A DNA stretch of 28,956 nucleotides. Origin: Roridomyces roridus (lineage: Eukaryota > Basidiomycota > Agaricomycetes > Agaricales > Mycenaceae). The stretch covers positions 1 to 28,956 of the forward strand of contig JARKIF010000324.1 of assembly GCA_029378245.1 (NCBI GenBank), written 5' to 3'. The position numbers and the translations under genes were made by a program. A model generated the notes under the pieces. The model did no database searches and was not told where the DNA came from. It worked only from the letters and a program-made list of their open reading frames with translations. Of the stretch, positions 1-10,579 are shown piece by piece; positions within the stretch are counted from its first letter, which is position 1; the number at the start of each line of letters is the position of its first letter.

Positions 1-1861
1 TCTAGCACTCAATGCCAACACTGGCGATGTGATGGCTGTGAAACGAGTGGAGACACCGCACGACCAGGATACTCGCCAAATTGCCATGGTCGAGGCGCTG
101 AAATTCGAGAGCGAAACTTTGAGGGTTTGTGCACTCATGCGGGCGACATGTTGTCTGATTTATTGTCACAGGATCTTGAACACGTCAATATCGTCCAATT
201 CCTCGGATTTGAGGAGACTAGGGAGCACTTGGACATGTGGGCAACTTCATTTGCACCACCCTCATCCATCTCACAGCACCAGATTCTTGGAATATGTTCC
301 CGGCGGATCCATTATGAGCATACTTCTCAAACACGGTAGATTCAGCGAAGACGTCACTAAATGGTTTACCCAACAAATTCTTGTTGGTCTGGATTATATC
401 CATTCCAAGGGAATTCTACATCGTGATCTCAAGTCGGACAACATCCTCGTCGACAAGACGGGCGTGTGCAAAATCTCCGACTTTGGAATCTCCAAGAAGG
501 ACGACGGGCAGGGACAGCACACAATGTTGAAGGGGACAGTGTATTGGATGGCCCCGGAAGTCGTCCAACCGAGCCGGAGGGGATATTCATCCAAGGTTGA
601 CATATGGAGTTTGGCCTGCGTTGTGCAAGAAATGTGGAGCGGCAGTGAGTTTGCCCTGTTCACCGTTCACCAAGTTTAATATGATATAGAAAGACCCTGG
701 TTCGGTCAAGAATTGGTCGCCGTCATGCTCAAGGTGAGTCTTTCTCACACTCGACACGAGTTTCGAAATGACTTTGCTGCTTAGCTACACAGGGACAAGC
801 TACCGCCTCCGGTGCCTGCCGATGTGCATTTGACAAACCTTGCCTTGGATTTTCGTCAGAAATGCTTTGCAATGTATGGATCGCCTCGTCGTTTCGTTTT
901 CAAACTTATATGTCTCTCTAGGGACCCCCAAGCACGACCTTCAGCACAAGCTTTGAGCACCCATCCTTATCTCGAGCTCACTCCTGGTTGGACTTTCCAG
1001 CTATCCGACATTGAGAAGTCGGCTCCTGCTGGCAGAAAGAGTAGCGGACGCAGCCGAAACCGAACCTCGTCCGTGCCCGCGACGCACCATAGACGTACTC
1101 TCGCCGACGTGCCTCCGGTTCCTAGACTCTGCCCATCTGGGCACCTCGACCTACCTCCCATTGATATTTCTGCTTTGCGGCCGCGGACAAAACGCAGTAC
1201 CTCTCCACCGCCCATTGTCTACATTAAACCCCTCCAGACGCCTGTCCGGGGATCCTCACGCGATTCGATCTCTCCCCTCACTTCAGAGAGTCCAGGAACG
1301 GCGTCCCCACGGCTTCGTACGAAGAGATCCTTCTACGTAGTGAATCCCGACCCGGAACCTGATGACCCGCGGGCAGATAGGCGTCCGTATGTTTACAACC
1401 CACCGCCGCTTCCGAGGGAATTCGATTCACGATTGTCTGTCGCACCAACATTGGTGCCAGCCATATCGATGCAAGATCTTGCTGGTCACTTTCGCACTTC
1501 CTCTGCGCGACGGTCAACATATCAGACGGACGACTCGTATTCAAGCGATACCGACTCTGGATATTCTCTCCTCTGGAATAAACCACCAGAAGAGCTATCA
1601 TCAGCACGTCCCAAAAGTATCATCGAGAGACAAGATTTTACTTGGGCGCCGCGACCAGACTTGGAGGAGGTGTACGGTCGCTTGGAGAAATTCTTCCCCA
1701 AGGTCAACTTGGATACTCCCAGTCCCAGTCCCACACAGAACGATAGGCAACGCAAGACGCAAAGCATTCGCATGGTTGTCGAGAACCGAGATCCCCGACT
1801 GCGAAGAGCAGCGACGACCGCAACCAAACTCTGGGGTCATCGGGTCGAAGAAATGATTTGA
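1..1861 (+). CDS. BCK1: MAP kinase kinase kinase, Bck1 type (5' end outside window)
   Basis: This is the C-terminal part of a serine/threonine kinase of the STE11/Bck1 MAPKKK group; Bck1 acts below protein kinase C in the cell-wall integrity cascade. The window opens inside the kinase domain. Visible motifs are the ATP-binding lysine in VMAVKR (nt 41-43), the hinge LEYVPGGSI, the catalytic loop HRDLKSDN (about nt 419), DFGISKK (about nt 480) and the APE motif at about nt 552. The domain must be spliced across five short introns (donors near 127, 236, 645, 734 and 875), giving joins such as HLDIFLEYV and CFAMDPQARPSA. After the domain comes a low-complexity Ser/Pro/Arg-rich tail of about 280 residues, ending at TGA 1859-1861. 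In known Bck1 the kinase domain is C-terminal, so a large N-terminal regulatory region is expected upstream of the window. The kinase call is firm; the Bck1 assignment rests on the hinge and activation-loop sequence. Confidence 0.85.
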
Positions 1862-1916
1862 TAGATAAATAAAATATCCCTCTACAATATTCTTCGCCTT
1901 CACATTGCAAAGCGTA

Positions 1917-1932
1917 AATTCACATGTGAATT
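1917..1932. repeat. 16-bp perfect palindrome between convergent genes
   Basis: AATTCACATGTGAATT is a perfect palindrome lying between the stop codon of the kinase gene (1861) and the stop codon of the convergent NoxA gene (1985). It could contribute to 3'-end formation on both strands, but nothing proves a role. Confidence 0.5.
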
Positions 1933-1967
1933 CGTAGTAGCATACAAGGGGGTATCGGTCCAGCGCA

Positions 1968-1982
1968 CTCTCTCTCTCTCTC
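1968..1982. repeat. (TC)n microsatellite
   Basis: A short run of TC dinucleotides sits just beyond the NoxA stop codon, in what should be its 3' UTR (read as GA repeats on the minus strand). Confidence 0.8.
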
Positions 1983-1984
1983 GC

Positions 1985-4073
1985 TCAGAAATGCTCCTGA
2001 AGGACCGTTGAGTAACAGGATTCCAGGCATTGAAAGAAATGCACGTACCTTGGCAAAGGTGAATTCCACCTGCGCACATGAGTGATGGTCGCACGCCTCC
2101 TTCAACGCCTTGGCAATGGCACCGGCTCCACAGAAGTAAGTCCCGACTTTGGTCTTGAGCTGCGACGTGCTGCCCGGGATGTACTGTCCGCTCTCGATAG
2201 CCTGCCTCATTTGCTGGTAGATTGTCATCCAGTCGGGACGGCCGAACATGGTACGGCTGCGGAGGAGGGTAAGGGGGTCGTATTCGGCACCGGCATCGTT
2301 GACGGCAATGTTCCAGAGCATGTCCTCGCTGATCTTCTGTGTGAGGTAGACGTTGATACGCAGGAAGTTGGCTGCAGCTAATCAGTATGTTGCAAAGGGT
2401 GAAGGAATAAGACGACGCACGATCCGCCTGAGCAGCCTCAATTTCGGACAAAAGACTCTGGAACCATCCGAACGAAGGAGCATCACGGCAAATCCAGAAG
2501 AATTCGACGCGGCGCAAAGAGCCACAGTTGCCCTGCCTCTGGCGGTACCATATATCCTTCAGGATGGACGCAAAAGGCGTGACACCGATACCAGCTCCAA
2601 CAAGGACGGCGACTTGGACACCAAACACATCCTCGGCCGGGGCGCCGAAAGGACCGTCGATGCGTACTTGAGGAAGGCTGAGACCGCTGCTCGCATCAAG
2701 TTCCACAAAGTCCCCACGCAACGATCCATTCTCGGACTTCTCGGTACCCTTCATCGCAGCAGAGGTCATTGAAGCGACAACCGACGGACCCACGCCAAGA
2801 CGGTCGCCAAGGGCACGTGTCCAGTCACCGACTTGTCTGATGTGGATGGAGACATAGGGATCCTTGGGTGCAGAAGTAATGGTGAACTAAAAGAAAAGTT
2901 CAGTTACGAGGGAGAAGTGCAAATGGAGATGCTACATACGGGGTGCCATTGGAAGGTGGAGATCTCAGGGACGTTGATGAAAAGCCATTGCCCGGCGGTG
3001 TATTTGAAGCTTGGCTTGAGGATACGCAATTCCATGGCACCTGTACATCAAACAATGAGGCGGGGGCTCCCATCAACGTAACTGGGAAACCATACCGCTG
3101 GGATGGACCAAGACTTTGGAAAGACGGGTTGATCTCCGGGCGCGGTACTCACGCCACATGCGCTCCCCAAAGTAGAGGATGCCCGGCCAGATGGTGTACT
3201 TTGTATTTCTTTAGCTCCTGATAATAAAAGTGTTGAAAGAGAGGTACTCACTCGCCAACTGAGGTAGCCCAGACAATGGACGGTGGAATAAAAGGGGAAT
3301 ACCGAGATATAATCCGGGTCCACCGAGTCGCGGACGAAGCATCCGGTTGCGTGGGTGTAGAGGCCGAGCATGAAGAAGAAGGCGAGATGATGGGTGTACC
3401 AAAACGCCTCGAAACACTGGGTGCGGATCTTCTGGGCGGCGGTGGTGTACATGAGCAACATGATGAGGAGCATGAAGTGCCCCGTTATGCCACCGGGCTG
3501 GGTGTAGTGGATTTGGAGGGCGATCTGCTTGCGAACCTCTACCGGGGAATTAGAATCAGGTCACGTGCGTGGTATTCGACACATACGAGTCCGCTCTCTA
3601 CAGGAAGAAGAATTAGCGTCAAGGACAGTGCTCTGGGCAGGATACGGATACTGACACATTTATAAAATTAACGTAATGAGCAGTCGTGTGCACCATTGCC
3701 CAGAAAGCCATCGAGTAGGCGACCTGCCGGTGGAACCAGATGTTCTCGTCCGCAGGGAAAAGCCACGTGAGCTTGGGACGGACGACCTTGATGATATTGC
3801 GCAACATGGGGATGAGGATGAGACCACCGTCGAATGCGAGGACCAGGCCGGCACCACGAGACGTCCAGACCGAGAACTTGAGCCCGTTGAGCGCGGCAAG
3901 CTTCGTGTTTGTGGCCTGGGAACAGGGGTAAGGAGACACCTACAACGAGGAAGGCTACTTGCCTGACTGTGCCAGCCATAGCCAAAGAGGAAGAAGTGGA
4001 GGCCATAGAAGATGAGATTGAAGGCGAGCCTTCGCGGAGTGCCGAACTCTCTCTTGAACCAACTCTCTCCCAT
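1985..4073 (-). CDS. noxA: NADPH oxidase NoxA (gp91phox family)
   Basis: This enzyme moves electrons from NADPH through FAD and two haems across the membrane to O2, making superoxide; in fungi NoxA is used in hyphal signalling and differentiation. The protein starts MGESWFKREFGTPRR (ATG at 4073) and is about 550 residues. Visible in order: an N-terminal membrane segment; the haem-bearing ferric-reductase region with histidines in IWFHRQVAY, MVHTTAHYVNF and FWYTHHLAFF; the segment DSVDPDYISVFPFYST; the FAD motif HPFTITSAP (split by an intron); the NADPH-site glycines in DGPFGAP and VGAGIGVTPFASI; and the C-terminal YFCGAGAIAK and FTFAK-EHF. The last 12 coding bases (E-H-F-stop) form a separate exon at 1985-1996 after an intron at 1997-2048. 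There are eight introns; one has a GC donor (3916-3962) and one exon is only 11 nt (3587-3597). No frame breaks were seen once spliced. Confidence 0.95.
3587..3597 (-). other. noxA: 11-nt internal micro-exon of noxA
   Basis: On the minus strand the sequence reads ctgtag, AGAGCGGACTC, gtatgt: an acceptor, 11 coding bases and a donor. Only by including this exon do the flanking exons join into the conserved stretch VNFINVERTQVRKQIALQIH, which matches the known NoxA family pattern. The preceding intron starts GTCAGT after AATGT, and the following one ends in CGGTAG. Confidence 0.8.
3916..3962 (-). other. noxA: GC-AG intron in noxA (47 nt)
   Basis: The first noxA intron starts AG|GCAAGT and ends CCCAG. 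Joining in phase 0 gives GWHSQATNTKLAALNG, the conserved NoxA N-terminus. The GT four bases downstream would shift the frame. Confidence 0.8.
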
Positions 4074-4379
4074 GATTGTGGACTACTAGATGCGAATAGA
4101 GTTGAAAGGTGTGTGTGTGTGGCCCGGCCAGACGAAGAGGATGAGGGGGGATAGGCGTAAGAAAGAAAGAGAGGCGTAGCCTGACAGGTGAACAAAAGGA
4201 ACGAAGGGGATGATCCAAAGATGTCACGCTTTGCACGGACCCAGCTTATTACAAGGAGCTGTCACTATGGTCACCAATTGATTTCCAGTCCTTTGGGCCA
4301 CTCTGTAGTACAGCTGTCGACACCGCGCTCCCCGTCTGGCATCACATCAAGTCACTATGAAACCGCTCCCGGGCCCTCC
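4074..4379. promoter_or_regulatory. noxA upstream / MAD2 downstream intergenic region
   Basis: These 306 bp lie between two minus-strand genes and should hold the noxA promoter and leader plus the MAD2 3' UTR. A short GT run (about 4108-4121) and a purine-rich stretch occur near the noxA side. I see no convincing ORF or RNA gene. Confidence 0.5.
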
Positions 4380-5204
4380 CTACTCCTCGTATCGGTACGC
4401 GACCATCGCCTCAATGCGGTGAACGTCAGTACTGAAACTGCGCATCTTGACCTGCTGCGACTTGCTGGCCTCGATAGCGAGCGGGTCCGTGTCGAACCAT
4501 TCGCCGGCGGGCACTTCTGCCGACTCCTCGGTGTAGGCCAGTATATTGAACACCTTGTCCTCCTGCATCACAGGCAGAAATGTCACCATTGAGACGATCT
4601 GCTTCAGAATTGCGCGGATCTCTGACTGGATTTCAGCTTCGGGTTTGCTACTCCTGTAAGAGATCGCTATTAGCTGATAGGTACAAAAAGCCGCAGACGC
4701 ACGACGGCTCTGTCCCATCTGCCGCGGGTTCAACCAGCTTGATGTCAAACACCCAGCGCTCCAGTGTCGCACGCGTATCTTTCGCCAAGATGACCAGAAC
4801 GAGCTGGGTCACCGAGCCTGTCAATATCCACTCTGCGGGATTTCATCAGTGTCGGGATGTTGTCGTTGGGTGGCACCCATACTTTGGACCTGTGCTAGGA
4901 TTCTTTGAATAGATGTATATTGAACGTCCCAAAGTTGCCGCAAAGCACGCACTTTTCGATATAGTTTTCGAGAGCGAGATCCTGAGTCACGAGCACCACC
5001 TGCCCGTACTTTTTGACCATATGAAAGTCATCCGAGGGGTAGACTTCGCGTTGAAAGAGAATACTGTGCCAACAGGCTCGGTCGCGTCGAGGATGTCAAG
5101 GGTAGAACCTACGAATTGACGGCATATTTGAAGAACTCGGTGACGATGGCGGCGGAACCCTTGAGGGTGATTGTCTGCTTGTTGGCTTGCTTTGAGGGAG
5201 GCAT
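4380..5204 (-). CDS. MAD2: Mitotic spindle checkpoint protein MAD2 (HORMA domain)
   Basis: Mad2 is the HORMA-domain protein that blocks Cdc20/APC until kinetochores are attached. The ATG at 5204 gives MPPSKQANKQTITLKGSAA followed by IVTEFFKYAVNSILFQREVY. Later segments are YPSDDFHMVKKYGQVVL, TQDLALENYIEKILAQVQKW and LVILAKDTRATLERWVFDIK. The C-terminal safety-belt region includes FNILAYTEESAEVP and RSFSTDVHRIEAMVAYRYEE, ending at TAG 4380-4382. Four introns are needed, the first at 5064-5112 (49 nt), and all joins keep frame. The length of about 205 residues matches the family. It starts only 71 bp from the divergent TAF5 start codon. Confidence 0.95.
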
Positions 5205-5275
5205 GAAGGGAACGAGAAAGGCGCGTCTGGTTTTGGTTGCATCACGTGTTCGAGAGGCCATTGTCCTCGACAGCA
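5205..5275. promoter_or_regulatory. Bidirectional MAD2/TAF5 promoter, 71 bp
   Basis: Only 71 bp separate the divergent ATG codons of MAD2 (5204) and TAF5 (5276), so both leaders and both core promoters must overlap or extend into the genes. It contains an E-box CACGTG (5243-5248) and GGCGCGT (5220-5226), whose complement carries the ACGCG core known from MBF-type cell-cycle sites. That is a motif match only. Confidence 0.6.
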
Positions 5276-8001
5276 ATGTCGGGATCCTCGCAATCCCCGT
5301 CGCCGCGCGAGCCGCCCAATGTTACCGATACGGACAAGACTTTACTTGAATATCTGCGTTCTCGGGGGCATACTGCTGCCGCCAAGGGCCTGCTCGACGA
5401 CATCGAGGCCAACGAGTCTGACAAGGGCAAGCAGCCGGAATCTATTCCTCCAGACCAGCTCCTCAAGTCCCTCGCCGTGTACGCGCAGAATCCCTCCCGA
5501 CCAGGAGAAAATGTTCTCAGAGACTCTTCGAGCGTGCTGCAAGAGGTCCAAGCCATGGGCAATCCCAGCAACATCCAAAATCTTCTCGCAAGCATCGGCC
5601 CTGTTGGCGCCGAGGACATTCTGTCCCTTGACCCCACCGACAAACAAGAGGGCTATCGAGAACTGGAAGCATGGGTCGACGGGTCGCTAGACATGTATCG
5701 TGTGCGTCAACCGCGATATACACCGCGTTTTCTGACCCAATTGCAGCCTGAATTCCGTCCGATCCTGTTCCCAATATTTTGCCATTTCTACTTGGATCTA
5801 ATACAACGCGGTCTCAAAGATGCTGGTGCGCGCCTTGTCTCGTTGCTGAACGCGACTCAACAGTGTCAGCCGTCAAATTCTATTCATCGTTTGCCTCGTC
5901 TCTTGCTGCATCTCACAGCGCCATACTGCATCACATATCCACTCTTCTCCTTCCGGCCCACGTCCAAAATGACGAAATTGCGCAAAGATTTCGAGATGAA
6001 AAATATGTTGTGCGGATGAGTCGCTCTGGTTTTGGGCTTCTTGTCGGTTGGTTAACGGAAGGAGTCGGGGGAGAGGCGTTTGGCGCTGGCGATGGCTTCA
6101 CCGGAGAATTGGGCAAGCGAGGCCGAGTATCAGTCATGAGAGTCGTCAATAACCACCTCAGATTCGATGGCACGTCTCTTTCCGCCGTTTTAACGCGCCG
6201 TTTTAATCCACAATCCAGTTACCTCGTCCAATACCACCTCTGTTTCGCCGAATTCTTGGGAAGAGCCCACCGGACTTCTTTCATCCCTCATTCCTCGCGC
6301 AAATGTGAACAACCCCCAGGCATTCAATGTTTCTCGAGGCGATTTGAAGTTGGGGCCTGCTCCACTTCCGGATGAGCTTCGGGCCGAGACACAGCGTGTT
6401 TTGCGAGAGCAGGCTCTTGTTGACAGGGACCCAACCGCACAATATGATGTTCAGGTTACTAGACAAGCCATCCCCGGGGTCGTTAACCCAGCTGAATCCG
6501 ATCTTCTTCCTCACCCACCTGCTTTCCGCACCCTCGATGTCGAGCGCGAGGCAAACCACGTTCGGGACGCCAGAAAACGCATCAGATTAGAGCCTTCGCT
6601 GCTCGTCAACATGGATCCCAATTCCACTCAAGCCGCTGCTGTCAAATCGCGCGCTTTACCTAGCATCTGCGCCTACACTCTGCATGATGTTCCCGAGGGG
6701 TGAGTGTCCGGTTGCTCTTGCCAGTGGCTGCAATTCACGTTACGCAAGTGCTCCCTGTTGTACATTCTCTCCTGATACATCCATGATGGCCGCCGGGTTC
6801 GCTGAAAGCTATATCCGACTATGGAGCCTCAAGGGTGAAAAACTACGGGGCCTGAGAAGCGACTTCACGTCTACGTCGATAAAAGACTGTAAGTATGTGC
6901 ACTCGGATACTGAAACCTCTTCATATTCTCTCAGCTTCATCCCTGCGAAAAATTCGAGAAAAAGGCGGCAGTATCACGCGAAAACTGATCGGCCACAGTG
7001 GGCCCGTCTACTCTGTGGCATTCGATCCATTGAGTGGGTCTGCTGCTGCCCCCAAATACCTACTTTCCTCTTCTGCCGACGCGACTGCCCGCTTGTGGTC
7101 GATGGAGACGATGACGAATATTGTCGCTTACCGTGGCCATGAGAATCCCGTGTGGGATGTCAAATGGAGTCCCCTTGGCATATATTTTGCAACCGGTAGT
7201 CGTGACCGCACTGCTAGGCTTTGGTCAACGGATAGGATTTCATGTTTGCGAGTGTATGCGGGGCATCTCAGCGATGTCGATGTGAGTTGTTCTTTCTTCC
7301 ATCTTTGTCGCGATGCTGACTCGATCTCAGTGCGTGCAATTTCATCCAAATTCTTTATATCTCGCGACTGGATCGAGTGATTGGACTGCGAGACTTTGGG
7401 ATGTTCAGCGTGGGTCGTGTGTGCGAGTTTTCATCGGCCACCAGGGTGCGGTGTCGTCTTTGGCCATGAGCCCCGACGGGCGTTATCTCGCAAGCGCAGG
7501 TGCGTTTACTACCATCCTTCAGACCAAATGACAGAACAAGTTTCTCTAGGCGAGGATCTTGCTATCAACTTATGGGACCTTGGGTCTGGCAAAAGAATAA
7601 AGAAGATGACTGGGCACACGTCGTCGATATATTCTCTAGCCTTCAGTGCCGAGTCGTCTTTGCTCGTCAGTGGTGGTGCAGATTGGACGGTAAGATGCTG
7701 GGATGTGAAAAGTGCCGGTGGATCGCGACAGAAACCGCGGGAGAATGGCAACTCGTCGTTCATGTCGATGGGATTGGCCACTGGGGAACCGTCTGCCACG
7801 CCTCTGAGCTACGGAGACGAGGAGAATATGGAGACGTACGTTGATTGTTCTGCAGATTATTATTCCGACTCGCTAATCCTGCTTTTTAGGGTCGATCTGC
7901 TAGCTACTTTCCCAACGAAACGGACGCCAATTACGAATGTTCAGTTTACACCGCGGAATTTGTGTCTAGTAGCCGGAAATTATCTGTCCCCAGTTGTGTA
8001 G
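5276..8001 (+). CDS. TAF5: TFIID subunit TAF5 (LisH, NTD2 and WD40 repeats)
   Basis: TAF5 is a scaffold subunit of the general transcription factor TFIID (in some fungi also SAGA). The ATG at 5276 is the first in frame and gives MSGSSQSPSPREPPNVT. A LisH-like segment follows (TLLEYLRSRGHTAAAKGLL). Next is the TAF5 N-terminal domain: ELEAWVDGSLDMYR joined across an intron (5702-5746) to PEFRPILFPIFCHFYLDLI. A linker leads to the C-terminal WD40 propeller, with repeat cores such as KLIGHSGPVYSVAFD, AYRGHENPVWDVKWSP, CVQFHPNSLYLATGSSDWTA and GADWTVRCWDV. About eight short introns are needed; the one at 6170-6218 appears to have a GC donor. The gene ends at TAG 7999-8001. Length (about 770 residues) and domain order fit TAF5 rather than a generic WD40 protein. 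Confidence 0.93.
6170..6218 (+). other. TAF5: GC-AG intron in TAF5 (49 nt)
   Basis: The intron starts G|GCACGT and ends AATCCAG. Only the GC donor joins NNHLRFD to VTSSNTTSVSPNSW in frame. The GT three bases downstream gives the wrong frame. Confidence 0.65.
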
Positions 8002-8163
8002 TAGATGTAGCTGTATTTTATCCTGTGTTTGCGAGTGGCACACGAGTAAGGAGTCGATTGGAAGTGGTGGCTCACGTGCATGATCACTCCTCCGCTTCGC
8101 TTCATCCACCATGGTAATTCCAGGCATTTCTGCGCAAACCTCTCTCATCGTCTGTAGTCGGAA

Positions 8164-8963
8164 ATGGAAGTCGACGATACCATGGACAGCATCCCCCAAG
8201 CGTCTGCCACCTCCATGCCCATTGTCCACTCAGACATCTCCAACACCCAGTGTACGCATACTTACCCTCTCTCCTCTTTCCCGTCTCATTGTCCTTCAGC
8301 CGCTTCTCCTGCACCTCCCCCTCGTGACATCTTCCGCGAAATCCAGGTCAAGGTCCATATCCGTCGCCCTGACCGCGATTCCTGGGTTTACGTCGGACGT
8401 GCTGTGGTCTCCCAAGACCTCAACAATCAGTCCTCCCGTGTCGGTGAGTGTTGTTCTTCCTTACGCGTCTCTCTCTGACATGTTGGATCTAGTCGTCAAG
8501 GCTGTCTCGACTGGAAAGGTCATCGCGGTGTTTAATGAGGTCAGTCGTCGCTCCGCATACTCTACACCCAATCTTTCATCTTCATTCTCAGAATTCTGAT
8601 TTGCAAGCCGAAAAAAGAGGCAACTTTGTCGTTATTGGATGTGTGGAAGGCTCGCGTGTAGTATCCTGGTCTTTGAACGTGAGCTCCCGCCTCGACATGC
8701 CCCAACTAGCGCTCATTCCTAATTAGGCTTTGAACAATTCGGAAACTCTCCGCCTGCTTGCTAGCATTGAGCTCGCGTGTTACAAGTGCAAGCAGGCGCT
8801 CGCTGATCCCCGCATGCATACCAAGGCCCGCCGTCGCATCGAGCGTGTTATCAAGGACGATAGACGCCGCCGTCACAGACGGCGTAAAGACCAAGACGCC
8901 ATGATCGACGCCTTTTCCAAACAGAGTATCACTCCTGGAACCATGGATGACGGCCCCCCGTGA
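8164..8963 (+). CDS. Uncharacterised 200-residue protein with basic C-terminus
   Basis: I do not recognise this family. The spliced model has five exons (8164-8251, 8300-8443, 8493-8539, 8592-8678, 8727-8963). All junctions are GT-AG and the frame stays open for 200 codons. The protein begins MEVDDTMDSIPQASATS. A compact, probably beta-rich core follows: FREIQVKVHIRRPDRDSWVY, VGRAVVSQDL, VVKAVSTGKVIAVFNE, NFVVIGCVEGSRVVSWSL. It ends with a helical segment (LRLLASIELACYKCKQALAD) and a strongly basic stretch RRRIERVIKDDRRRRHRRRK that could bind nucleic acid or act as a nuclear signal. The core loosely resembles EVH1/PH-like folds, but that is a guess. It follows TAF5 in tandem with 162 bp between. 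Confidence 0.75.
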
Positions 8964-9775
8964 CGAACGCGATGGGCTGTTCTTGTTGCCTTGTTGTACG
9001 TTGTTCTCCCAAGATGGACCGTCACATATGTATTTTATTAGACTTGTCGTGCACTACGCTTTCTGTGTTGAATGAATGTTAATGGTCTGCAGAGAATGGT
9101 TGGGAGCGTGAACCCAAAATTTTCAAAGCTTTCGTTCAGGAGAATCATTCAAATTCAAATGCCTCATACAAGTACACAACGGGAAACGGCCTATTTTCGA
9201 AATCCTTCCTGCCATTGCAGCAGTTTCGCCCCAAGAAGTCAGTATGACGCTGTCTGCGGAGTGGGTAAGGTACTCACGGTTTCCTGTGTCGTAGACGCGG
9301 GAACTAATGCCTCAGTTGGCCAACAACTATTCGATCGAATGGTCTGCTTGGGCTCATCGAAAGACCCGGGACTAAATAGCTGGCGAGAGTTGTGAGGAGC
9401 GTCCGAATATGCTACGAGCTACTGTCCTTTTCTGCTCTCGGACTGAAGCGCTGCTCCCAGCCTGAGAGGTGCAGCAGACGTAGTGTAGCCAAATGGCACA
9501 TTGTAAGGTTTGGACGTGGCGGGATGTTGCACTTCCTGTGCTGCGGCCACAGAAACACCAGATAGAACAAGGAGGCACGACCACGCGTTGCCGAGATTGT
9601 GAGACTGAGAATATTTCTGACCCTCGTGATCGTGGCACATGGAAAAAATTTATCGGGTCGGGGCGTGGCATAATATTGCTGCATAGTACGGTAGGGCATG
9701 AACACAGTATCAGACAATATAATGCGTAACGTTTTGGCATCAAGCAAGACGACAACAAAGGTGAAGACAAGCTGT
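8964..9775. other. Intergenic region, 812 bp, between convergent genes
   Basis: This is the longest gap without a supported gene. It should contain the 3' UTRs of the uncharacterised gene and of eL13. No tRNA-like, rRNA-like or repeat structure was recognised. A minus-strand ORF (9640 to 9419, 73 codons, ATG start) has an internal hydrophobic run WSCLLVLSGVSVAAAQ that could be a secretion signal, but the start lies 19 residues upstream and no family is recognised, so I do not call it a gene. Confidence 0.5.
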
Positions 9776-10579
9776 TTACTGGAAAAGGACGGTCAGAAGA
9801 GGTAGAAACGAGAAGAAAAAAGTGACATACCTTCTTCTTGGCAGCCTCCTCCTCGTCCTTCTTCGCCTGGCGCGCCTTGCGAGAACCCTCGTGTCTCTGG
9901 TTGGCGCGGGCGACACGAAGAGTGCGGAAAGCATTGAATTCGCGTTCCTCGGCGGTGATTTTGCGGGGAGCCTCGGCAGAGTAGGTCTCGGGCAGGGGGA
10001 CGGCGACGCGAGTGGTGGGGGCAGTGAGATCAGCACCCTAGGACAACAAGTTAAGGCATATGAAAAGAAATGATAAAAAAAAAGGGACTCACAGTGGAAT
10101 CACCCTTCTTGGGCTTGCCAGCCTTGCGAGGGAAGACAATCAACTTGGTCTTGTACGCAAGCAAGCGCTCCACGTTGACTTTTTTGCCCTCCTCGCTCAG
10201 ATTCCGCCGCCTGTGATCAACAACGATGCCAACACCACGGGCCTCTTTCCGGCCGACACCAGCAGCCTTGAGCTCAGCAAGGGTGAAACCACGACCCTCC
10301 CGAACCTTGCGGTTGTATCGAACTGTTTGGGCGCGAACTGCGGGACGAAGAAGTTCAAGGGGGCGAACACCGAGGGTTGCAGCCTTCGTCTTGCGAGCTG
10401 TACGACGACGAAGCTTGCGGCCTGGTTGATCGAACCAGGTTTTCACTCGACGTTGCCAGTCTTTGCGGAAATGGTTTCCGTGGAGGACGTTGTTCTATCG
10501 CGAAAAAAAAAACGGGAAATTAGAGCTGGGAGATGGGGGAAAGAGCAAGGAAATGAAGGAGAACCTTGCCGAAACCCAT
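9776..10579 (-). CDS. RPL13: 60S ribosomal protein eL13
   Basis: This is a structural protein of the large cytosolic ribosomal subunit. The first exon is only 15 nt (10565-10579, MGFGK); after a 70-nt intron (10495-10564) the protein continues NNVLHGNHFRKDWQRRVKTW. Conserved blocks follow: FDQPGRKLRRRTARKTKA, LLRPAVRAQTVRYNRKVREG, GFTLAELKAAGVGRKEARGV, VVDHRRRNLSEEGKKVNVER, PRKAGKPKKGDST. After a second intron (10038-10092) comes the C-terminal part ending AKKDEEEAAKKK. The third intron (9779-9830) sits directly before the stop codon, so the last exon begins with TAA (9776-9778). The spliced CDS is 627 nt (208 residues), the usual size. Its leader, start and exon 2 beginning are duplicated in inverted orientation at 13262-13659. 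Confidence 0.95.

Noticed and set aside
1900..2793. noxA reading through to 1900 in a single frame
   Set aside because: The C-terminal stretch lacks the family's ending; splicing at 1997-2048 restores the E-H-F end.
9372..9770. Long minus-strand ORF (132 codons) beside eL13
   Set aside because: Cys-rich translation with no recognisable domain, in competition with two other open frames on the same strand; lies in the expected 3' UTR zone.
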